11,758 nucleotides of DNA from Candidatus Aminicenantes bacterium UBA647 (GTDB lineage: Bacteria; Acidobacteriota; Aminicenantia; UBA2199), in the NCBI GenBank assembly GCA_002299555.1, contig DBOL01000008.1, positions 1-11,758 on the forward strand, given 5' to 3'. Below, piece by piece: positions 5,851-11,758 of the stretch. The notes beneath the pieces are model-generated. The model saw only the letters and a list, made by a program, of their open reading frames with translations, did not search any database and was not told the origin of the DNA. The translations under genes and the position numbers were made by a program. Within the stretch, counting starts at the first letter, position 1, and every line of letters starts with the position of its first letter.

Positions 5851-7123
5851 CCTGAGAATCAGGCAATCTGCTGTTAGTGGGAATATCAACATCCCGGGGT
5901 CAAAATCCCATACCATAAGAGCATTGGTAATAGCAGGGCTTGCTGATGGAGAATCTGTGATCAAAGCTCCTCTTCTCGCAGGTGATACCCTCTCCTGCAT
6001 GAATGCTCTTGAAGAGATGGGGATCACTTTCAGCACTAAGCCGGGGGATCATTCATTATTGAAAGTGAATGGATCAGGGTGCAAATTCAAGGGATCTGAA
6101 AAAGTCATCAATGTCGGTAATTCCGGAACTACATTGAGAATACTAACGGCTATCGGTGCTTTATCAGATTCAACTATCAGATTAGATGGTGACGATTCTA
6201 TCCGGAAAAGACCGATGCAGCCTCTCCTCTCTGCACTATACGATATCGGAGCAAAAGTAAAATCAAATAGTGGCCATGCTCCGCTTTCGATCAGCGGACC
6301 TATTAAAGGCGGGAAGACAATGACCGACGGGATAAGCTCGCAATTCCTGACAGCCCTCCTTATTGCCTGTCCGCTGGCGGATGGAGATACCGAGATAGAT
6401 GTTATTGACCTTCACGAAAAACCATATATTGAAATGACCCTCAAATGGCTTGATGAACAAAAGATCATTTATAAGAACAAGAATTTCAAACATTTTACAA
6501 TAGAAGGCGGACAATCATACAAACCGTTCTCTACTACTATCCCCGGAGATTTCTCGTCTGCCACTTTCCCACTGATCGCAGCGGCGGTAACAGGAAGTAA
6601 AATAAAAATAAAAGGTCTTGATTTTAATGATTCACAAGGGGATAAACGGGTCTTTGAAATCATGGATTCAATGGGAACTTCAATAACTCATGAAAGGGAT
6701 GGAGTTGTGGTAGAAGGAACCCATCTCAAGGGGATGGAACTCGATCTGAACGATATACCCGATGCTCTCCCGGCATTGGCGATTGCCGGCTGTGCCGCAG
6801 AGGGAGAGACGAAACTTCTAAATGTAGAACAGGCACGTTTGAAGGAGAGTGACAGGATCAGAGCTATCTGTGTTGAATTGAGAAAAATGGGAGCAAAGAT
6901 ACATGAGCTGGATCACGGACTTATAGTTGACGGAGGTCAATTGTCAGGAACTGAAGTAAATGGTTGTGGAGATCACAGGATCGTAATGGCTTTGAGCCTG
7001 GCCGGAATGATCGCATCCGGAGAAACACTGATCCGCAATGGCACCGGACCTATACAAATAACATATCCGACATTTATCGAGGACTTTAAAAAGCTTGGCG
7101 CTGATATCAGTATAATTAAATGA
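5840..7123 (+). CDS. aroA: 5-enolpyruvylshikimate-3-phosphate synthase, 427 aa
   Basis: Joins shikimate 3-phosphate and phosphoenolpyruvate to give EPSP. Length is normal. Substrate-binding residues are in place: PGSKSHTIRAL with Lys22 and Arg27, VGNSGTTLR (92-100) with Arg100, SIRKRPMQPL with Arg124, SSQFLTALL with Gln168, PGDFSSATF (235-243), DIPDALPALA with Asp308, RLKESDRI with Glu336 and Arg339, and GDHRIVMAL (377-385). The PEP loop reads NSGTTLR, class I-like rather than the NAATG pattern of class II (CP4-like) enzymes. The start is set by AAGGAG (5827-5832), seven bases before the ATG, giving an 11-base overlap with aroE. It is 35 bases from aroC. Its substrate needs a shikimate kinase that the window does not clearly encode. 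Confidence 0.97.
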   Translation: MSFDLRIRQSAVSGNINIPGSKSHTIRALVIAGLADGESVIKAPLLAGDTLSCMNALEEMGITFSTKPGDHSLLKVNGSGCKFKGSEKVINVGNSGTTLRILTAIGALSDSTIRLDGDDSIRKRPMQPLLSALYDIGAKVKSNSGHAPLSISGPIKGGKTMTDGISSQFLTALLIACPLADGDTEIDVIDLHEKPYIEMTLKWLDEQKIIYKNKNFKHFTIEGGQSYKPFSTTIPGDFSSATFPLIAAAVTGSKIKIKGLDFNDSQGDKRVFEIMDSMGTSITHERDGVVVEGTHLKGMELDLNDIPDALPALAIAGCAAEGETKLLNVEQARLKESDRIRAICVELRKMGAKIHELDHGLIVDGGQLSGTEVNGCGDHRIVMALSLAGMIASGETLIRNGTGPIQITYPTFIEDFKKLGADISIIK

Positions 7124-7158
7124 ATTTCAAGACTATTATAAAATTTTAGGAGAATACA

Positions 7159-8475
7159 ATGCTAGGATGCAGTTATGGAAATTTATTCAGGACTACAGTG
7201 GCAGGAGGTTCATATCAGGAAGGATTATCCATCAACATCCAGGGTGTTCCACCCGGATATCTTATTACTGAAGAGGAGATATACAGGGAATTAATGCTGA
7301 GGAAACCTGGGCAGGGCGAGCTGACATCTCCCCGCCGCGAGGCAGATGTCCCGATAATCTACAGCGGACTTAATGTTGCAGATACAATGCCGGGATTTCC
7401 AAATGAGGGGCTGACAAACGGCACTCCTCTGGTGATCCTTATTCCAAATGTTGATAGACACTTTGAGCATATAGAACAATATAGAAGTACTAACCGCACA
7501 CCAAGACCGGGACATGCTTCATATGCATCCTATAAAAAATATGGAGAAAATGACGATGCAATTGGGGCCGGCTTTTTCAGTGGCCGGTACACTTCAACCA
7601 TAGTTGCTGCCGGAGTAGTAGCAAAAAAGATCCTTAAAGATCATGGAATATCAGTCATTGCTTATGTTAAGGAAGCTGCCGGAATATCTATGCCAAATAT
7701 GGATATTGAGAAGATCAGAATAGCCGGTGAACAGTATAGAGAAGCGAGAAAAGAGATAGATCCGATCTACAGAGAGATCTTCAAAAACTCCCTCTTTAAA
7801 AAGGGGATGAGGTTCTTTGAAAAAGCATTAGTATTATCCGAACTTGAAAAAAGGATCACAGCGATCTCAAAACCATCCTATGATGAGAGTGAGATAAAGG
7901 GACGGTTTGGTGTTCATCCTGAACTTTTCTGCCCCGACCTTGATACTGCGGACGCAATGACCTCTGAGATCATGAAGATAGCAGGTGAAGGTGAATCCTC
8001 CGGAGGTGTTGTTGAAGTTGTTATCACCGGTGTACCTGCTGGTGTCGGAGAACCGGTATTCCGGAAGCTTGATGGAGAACTTGGTGGATTGATGAGCATT
8101 GGATCCGTAAAAGCTGTTGAGATCGGTTCTGGAATAAAGGCTGCAACCATGAAAGGATCTGAATCAAATGACCAGATCAGATCGGAGAATGGGAAAGTTA
8201 TATTCTCAACAAATAATGCCGGTGGTATTACCGGAGGATTAAGTACTGGCCAGGATATCGTAGCACGCGTAACTATTAAACCGACCCCGACTATTGCAAA
8301 AGATCAAATGACCATCGACAAAGTAAGTTTGGAGAACAAAACTCTTAAAGCAGTAACAAGGAGGGATCCAACGATAGTTGCCAGGATCTGGCCCGTAGTA
8401 GAGGCGTATACATCAATAGTGATCCTTGACTTATTCATGCACCACCTTGCGTATCAATCATTAAAACTGACTTAG
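7159..8475 (+). CDS. aroC: Divergent chorismate synthase, 438 aa
   Basis: Last gene of the operon, expected to turn EPSP into chorismate with reduced FMN. Start: ATG 7159, with AGGAG six bases before it. Family landmarks are clear: LRKPGQ (47-52), TPRPGHASYASYKKYG (114-129) with His119, SGRYT (141-145), SSGGVVEVVITGVPAGVGEPVF (280-301), GSESNDQ (333-339), TNNAGGITGGLSTGQDIVARV (351-371), KPT near 374-376, and RRDP...WPVVEA (401-415). It is atypical, however. The N-terminal GESHG with its catalytic His reads GGSYQ (16-20), GRHDP reads TRRDP, and GGGRSSARET reads GAGFFSGRYT. About nine extra residues sit near 74-84 and about 60 near 175-255, making it some 70-80 longer than usual (about 360). 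Either a divergent working enzyme or a paralogue with altered chemistry; no other aroC is in view. Confidence 0.88.
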   Translation: MLGCSYGNLFRTTVAGGSYQEGLSINIQGVPPGYLITEEEIYRELMLRKPGQGELTSPRREADVPIIYSGLNVADTMPGFPNEGLTNGTPLVILIPNVDRHFEHIEQYRSTNRTPRPGHASYASYKKYGENDDAIGAGFFSGRYTSTIVAAGVVAKKILKDHGISVIAYVKEAAGISMPNMDIEKIRIAGEQYREARKEIDPIYREIFKNSLFKKGMRFFEKALVLSELEKRITAISKPSYDESEIKGRFGVHPELFCPDLDTADAMTSEIMKIAGEGESSGGVVEVVITGVPAGVGEPVFRKLDGELGGLMSIGSVKAVEIGSGIKAATMKGSESNDQIRSENGKVIFSTNNAGGITGGLSTGQDIVARVTIKPTPTIAKDQMTIDKVSLENKTLKAVTRRDPTIVARIWPVVEAYTSIVILDLFMHHLAYQSLKLT

Positions 8476-8489
8476 ATTGGTCGGGGTTT

Positions 8490-8501
8490 TTGAATATTCA
8501 A
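8490..8501. repeat. 12-base perfect palindrome between convergent genes
   Basis: TTGAATATTCAA lies 15 bases after the aroC stop and is followed by a T-rich stretch (CTCTGTTTTAAATTTTTT). It has no loop and no GC-rich stem, so it is a poor intrinsic terminator, though it is the only symmetric element between aroC and the minus-strand genes. No better terminator was found in 8476-8597. Confidence 0.3.
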
Positions 8502-8593
8502 CTCTGTTTTAAATTTTTTATCCAGCTAAGTGCATCCTTGAGTGAATAGAAAATCTCGATATTTTTATGGAGCAAATCACCAGGTGAAAAAGA
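8498..8593 (-). pseudogene. Possible 3' remnant of an unidentified gene
   Basis: After the flavin reductase-rubredoxin stop, a different minus-strand frame stays open and encodes a protein-like tail (SPGDLLHKNIEIFYSLKDALSW, then IKNLKQS) with a strand-plus-amphipathic-helix look, like the last elements of a small alpha/beta domain. It has no start codon of its own outside the neighbouring gene. It may be the leftover end of a deleted gene or chance. Low confidence. Confidence 0.2.
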
Positions 8594-8597
8594 TCGA

Positions 8598-9269
8598 TCA
8601 AATTTTAAAAAAATTTTCCTTCTCTGTACCGCAGAGTGGGCACTTCCAATCATCCGGGAGATCTGCAAACTTATCACCTTCCTTTTCCTCATCATATATA
8701 TATCCACATGCAGCACATTTATATTTCATTCCATTCCCGGTATTATTTTCTTCGTCAGACTCTTCAACATAGGTTGGAGCGTTTTTTGGAGCTTTCCCTT
8801 TTTTCTCTTTTCGGTAGAATTCGTAAGTGAGCGGTATGGCTCTTTCGTTAACGGTTTGAGCATCAACAAGTTCACCAATAAAGAGCCAATGGGAACCAAC
8901 ATCAAATTTGTCTGTAACTTTGCATTCAATATAGACAATGCAGTCATCAAGAATGATCGGAGCTCCCGTCTCACCATATTTGACGTTCATCCCTTCCAGT
9001 TTATTAATATCTTTACCGCTTTTGTACCCGAGGATACCAAACAATTCCGAGTCCGCGTCCTGATGTAGTATAGATATGGTGAAATTCCCATACTTTTCAA
9101 TTATTCCTGAAGTAAAGTTCTCCTTACTGCATCCAAGTGCAAATTTTGCCGGCTTTGAAGATACCTGAAATACAGTGTTCGATATGAATCCATTCCCCTG
9201 ATCCTTATCTCCAGAACAAACTGCGTAAAGCCCATAAGTAATTTTAAATAAAATTTCGTAGTTTTTCAT
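8598..9269 (-). CDS. Flavin reductase-rubredoxin fusion (high-molecular-weight rubredoxin type), 223 aa
   Basis: Residues 1-150 are a flavin reductase-like FMN-binding split-barrel: GLYAVCSG, the GNGFISNTVFQVSSKP cofactor strand, and a GSHWLFIGELVDA segment near 125-137. A charged linker (151-180) leads to a rubredoxin domain at 183-223 with YKCAACGY (Cys185, Cys188) and WKCPLCG (Cys210, Cys213), four Cys for one iron. The domain is shorter than free rubredoxin (21 residues between the Cys pairs instead of about 29), as in related fusions. The layout resembles Hrb of Moorella, which passes electrons from NAD(P)H to A-type flavoproteins that reduce oxygen or nitric oxide. No such partner is in the window. 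The start ATG 9269 follows AAGGAAA. It sits 24 bases after the thioesterase gene, probably in one transcript. A role in oxidative or nitrosative stress is inferred. Confidence 0.9.
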   Translation of the reverse strand: MKNYEILFKITYGLYAVCSGDKDQGNGFISNTVFQVSSKPAKFALGCSKENFTSGIIEKYGNFTISILHQDADSELFGILGYKSGKDINKLEGMNVKYGETGAPIILDDCIVYIECKVTDKFDVGSHWLFIGELVDAQTVNERAIPLTYEFYRKEKKGKAPKNAPTYVEESDEENNTGNGMKYKCAACGYIYDEEKEGDKFADLPDDWKCPLCGTEKENFFKI

Positions 9270-9293
9270 TTTATTTCCTTTTATAGTATCAGA

Positions 9294-9740
9294 TCAAAAT
9301 ATCCAATGCATCGATTTTGCAAACGCAAATTCGAGGCCTTTATTATCATGGACACTTGCAGTAAAGAAAAGCTGCCTCCCCTTTATTTCCACAAGCTTCC
9401 CAAGAACATAAACAAATTCAATTTCAGGAAGAATTGTCCTCCTGTATTTTAACTCCATAGTTCTGGTAAAACTGGGTGGAGCAACAAGCATACTAAGTGG
9501 ACCGATCGTATTATCTACTGCTGCTGCAATGATACCTCCCTGCATAGTTCCATATGGATTCAATTGCTCTTCCAGCACAGGAAATCTGTTTTCAAGAATC
9601 GCATTCTTTTCATCAAAATGCAGAAATTCACCTTGCATAGCCTTAAACACTGGAGGAGGAACCATAACTTCATCCTTCATATCAACCATTTTTTCTTCAA
9701 AAATACGTTTAACATTTTCAGGTAAATCTTTATGCATCAT
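9294..9740 (-). CDS. PaaI-like hotdog-fold thioesterase, 148 aa
   Basis: Predicted acyl-CoA thioesterase of the PaaI/YdiI-like 4HBT group, with the usual length of about 140. The hotdog signature is clear: NPYGTMQGGIIAAAVDNTIGP (residues 61-81), containing Asn61, the GG pair, and the acidic Asp76 of the central helix. It is followed by the strand pair TRTMELKYRRTI and a second strand set ending in VHDNKGLEFAFAK. Many relatives have HGG where this has QGG, a known variant. Two ATG codons stand in tandem at 9740 and 9737, with no good ribosome binding site before either, so the exact start is unsure by one residue. It is flanked closely by the rubredoxin fusion downstream; the acyl substrate is unknown. 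Confidence 0.87.
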   Translation of the reverse strand: MMHKDLPENVKRIFEEKMVDMKDEVMVPPPVFKAMQGEFLHFDEKNAILENRFPVLEEQLNPYGTMQGGIIAAAVDNTIGPLSMLVAPPSFTRTMELKYRRTILPEIEFVYVLGKLVEIKGRQLFFTASVHDNKGLEFAFAKSMHWIF

Positions 9741-9835
9741 TATAACGTCATCACAATTTAAAACTTCTTTTCATTTCCAACGACATATTTTCATATTTGT
9801 TCACTCTGCTCAGACAATAGGTGATCCCGGCATAC

Positions 9836-11653
9836 TTACAGGTATCCCAGTGTTTTTAACCTCGCTTTCTCATTTTCTCCAACCTGATTTTTTTTTGTTA
9901 TTTTCTTCGGAGAATTTTGTTTGATTTTCTTTAAAACCGCGATCAATTCTCTCTTTAGTTTCCCCGCAATAATTGGATTATCTTTCACAATATTAATAGT
10001 TTCTCCCGGATCTGCTTCAAGATCATACAATTCTTCCTTTCCTCTATCACTGATTACCTCCCATATCGATCCTCTGCCCGAATCTTCTACATTATCAATG
10101 TTGTAAAGATACTTATAATTTTTATAGATAACAGCAACTATTCTTGGATTTCTTTTATTGATAACGCAGCCGGTAGTTGAAGAGAAGATGAACCGTTCTT
10201 CTGTATTTTCACCTTTTATCATGGGTACTAAAGAAATACCGTCAATTTCTGGAGGGATTTTTATACCTGTAAGTTCTGCAATAGTAGGAAGAACATCAAT
10301 TATTCCTGCATTGCCATTCAACGTCACCCCTCCCAATCTGTTTGCCGGAAGCTTCAGGATGATTGGTATCCGGATCATTTCATCATAATGCGAATGGCCA
10401 TGAAACCACCCGCCATGTTCATAGAACTCTTCTCCATGATCTGAAATAAAGGCAATAAGAGACTGATCGTAGATATTCTTTTCTCTGAGATACTTAATAA
10501 ATTTTCCGAAATAAAAATCAAATGCCTTAACATCAGCATCATATAGAAGTTCTCTGCCGGACCTCTCCTCATCTGGCACCCCCTTCATAAATTGCCTGTC
10601 GTGAGTCAGGGCTTTCATGAACTTATATTTTGGCTTTTTTTCAAGTTCATAAAGAAACCTTTCCGGAGGATAATATGGGGCATGAATTGAAAATGTGTGC
10701 ATAAACATGAACATTTCCGGTAATTCATTTTCTTCGAGGAATGCAATTGAGTTTGCAAAAAAATTTTCTGCGGCATTTACATCTTTTGCTCTCGAACCAA
10801 GTCTGAATATATCAAATCCTCGCTGGCCGGTAATGGAAGGGCCTAACCAGACTCCTCCATTTATACTTATTGTTACAAATTTACTACTTAGACTTTCAGT
10901 AAGCAAAGCGATATTCTGTGACAGGACACTCTCCCTTGTCATCCCATGGTTAAATTCATTAAGGCCGGTAAAGAAACTGGTAAAAGCAGGTAAGGTCCAT
11001 GAACTTTGGGAATATCCGTTTTTAAAACTGACCGAATCCTTCATAAATTTATTAAGGTTCGGGGTAAGATCAACACCATTCACTTGTCTTCCTATCCTGT
11101 CATATCTGAGATTATCAAGAGCGATCACAAACACATATTTTCTGACTCCGGGATCTTTGATCGAATAGAATATAGGATCTCTCAAGAGTGCTTCCCCTGA
11201 GCCTGTAAAGGAAATTTCAAGTGTATCACTTTTCAAGAAATAAAATTTGTCAGATAACAGAAAATTAAACTTCCTTTTTTTGAATTCTTCAGATCTGCTA
11301 AAAACTACATTATCCCCTCTCGAAATATTTACCGTAATTCCGCCTCCGGATCCTTTATCCCTTATAACATTCAGGCTGAGAAGAATTCCCTTCTCACCCT
11401 CTATACCCGGAATAAGATAGAATTTATTTCCTTCTTTGTATTTGACTCTGACAAATCCGGGTATCTTTCCGTCATAACTCTCTGTAAAAGAAGTTTCCGA
11501 TGAATGGAATTTCATCCGGATAAAATTTTTCTTCTCACCTCTATTAAAAATCACCAGGGCAAAAACAATAGATATAGTGATAAAAATGATCAATACAGAC
11601 AGTATTACTTTTTTCCTTTTTTTTATCACAATTTCCAATTCTTCCTGTTTCAT
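9836..11653 (-). CDS. Membrane-anchored sulfatase-superfamily protein, 605 aa
   Basis: Alkaline-phosphatase/sulfatase-fold hydrolase or transferase, with a basic N-terminus and one transmembrane helix (about 15-37) placing the rest outside the cytoplasm. Residues 45-165 form a beta-rich domain of unknown role. The catalytic domain starts near 172 with VFVIALDNLRYDRIG (metal Asp180) and DLTPNLNKF, then SSWTLPAFTSFFTG (217-230), HTFSIHAPY (319-327), ISDHGEEFYEHGGWFHGHSHYDE (403-425) with Asp405, His406 and a third His, and DVLPTIAELTGI. The nucleophile position is Thr220 in TLPA, not the C/S-x-P-S-R that is converted to formylglycine, so it may be a phosphatase or a phosphoglycerol- or phosphoethanolamine-type transferase. 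The C-terminus ends LKTLGYL, usual for this bacterial family. The start ATG 11653 has AAGG before it. Substrate unknown. Confidence 0.88.
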   Translation of the reverse strand: MKQEELEIVIKKRKKVILSVLIIFITISIVFALVIFNRGEKKNFIRMKFHSSETSFTESYDGKIPGFVRVKYKEGNKFYLIPGIEGEKGILLSLNVIRDKGSGGGITVNISRGDNVVFSRSEEFKKRKFNFLLSDKFYFLKSDTLEISFTGSGEALLRDPIFYSIKDPGVRKYVFVIALDNLRYDRIGRQVNGVDLTPNLNKFMKDSVSFKNGYSQSSWTLPAFTSFFTGLNEFNHGMTRESVLSQNIALLTESLSSKFVTISINGGVWLGPSITGQRGFDIFRLGSRAKDVNAAENFFANSIAFLEENELPEMFMFMHTFSIHAPYYPPERFLYELEKKPKYKFMKALTHDRQFMKGVPDEERSGRELLYDADVKAFDFYFGKFIKYLREKNIYDQSLIAFISDHGEEFYEHGGWFHGHSHYDEMIRIPIILKLPANRLGGVTLNGNAGIIDVLPTIAELTGIKIPPEIDGISLVPMIKGENTEERFIFSSTTGCVINKRNPRIVAVIYKNYKYLYNIDNVEDSGRGSIWEVISDRGKEELYDLEADPGETINIVKDNPIIAGKLKRELIAVLKKIKQNSPKKITKKNQVGENEKARLKTLGYL

Positions 11654-11682
11654 ATTAGCCTTATCTTCATTTTAAATTCTTT

Positions 11683-11758
11683 TCATTGCCAAAGATATAT
11701 TTTCAGGTTAATCCTGTTGTTCCTGTCGAACTCGATCCCCTCACTCCTCAACCTGTAC
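11683..11758 (-). CDS. 3' end of an unidentified gene at the right edge
   Basis: On the minus strand one frame is open from the window edge to a TGA at 11683-11685; the visible end reads ...GIEFDRNNRINLKIYLWQ. It is too short to assign. The strand-like ending with aromatic residues could be the last beta-strand of a membrane or secreted protein. It would lie 29 bases before the sulfatase-like gene in the same direction, so the two may share a transcript. The other two frames are closed by stops. Confidence 0.35.
   Translation of the reverse strand, partial: YRLRSEGIEFDRNNRINLKIYLWQ

Noticed and set aside
5593..6036. 147-codon minus-strand frame across the aroE/aroA junction
   Set aside because: It is antisense to strongly conserved coding sequence with no recognisable domain.
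10695..11168. 157-codon plus-strand frame inside the sulfatase-like gene
   Set aside because: It lies opposite the conserved catalytic domain and has no motif or credible ribosome binding site.

Overview
The window is 11.8 kb of AT-rich bacterial DNA with compact gene spacing and clear AGGAG-type ribosome binding sites. The likely source is an anaerobic or microaerophilic bacterium: a flavin reductase-rubredoxin fusion is present, of a type best known from anaerobes. No gene pins down the phylum. No rRNA, tRNA, CRISPR array, insertion sequence or phage gene was seen.

Layout. (1) 1-309, plus: the end of a STAS-domain anti-sigma-factor antagonist. (2) 379-722, minus: a 57-residue DUF3606-like gene with a good promoter (TTTAAA-17 bp-TATAAT), a possible 13-codon leader peptide, and two palindromic sites upstream of the -35 box. 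(3) 805-2895, minus: a tight cluster encoding an NYN/LabA-type nuclease with an OST-HTH domain, a small exported protein of unknown function, a 43-codon remnant of a DinB-superfamily gene, and a short-chain dehydrogenase/reductase. (4) 3039-8475, plus: a five-gene shikimate-pathway operon, aroB-aroD-aroE-aroA-aroC. The first four genes overlap by 11-14 bases each. (5) 8498-9740, minus: a possible gene-tail remnant, the flavin reductase-rubredoxin protein and a hotdog-fold thioesterase. (6) 9836-11653, minus: a membrane-anchored sulfatase-superfamily protein, followed by the last codons of another gene at the right edge.

How the genes work together. The aro operon encodes every step from DAHP to chorismate except shikimate kinase. 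AroE carries an extra C-terminal domain of about 95 residues that vaguely resembles a shrunken, P-loop-less shikimate kinase. AroC is strongly divergent: its N-terminal catalytic His region (usually GESHG) reads GGSYQ, other active-site motifs are changed, and about 60 residues are inserted in the middle. These two unusual enzymes in an otherwise ordinary operon are the most interesting part of the window.

Smaller points are the DUF3606 control region, the DinB fragment caught between two genes by an ATGA overlap, and a sulfatase-like enzyme with Thr where sulfatases have the formylglycine-forming Cys or Ser. All family calls come from reading motifs by eye. No database search or structure prediction was run.
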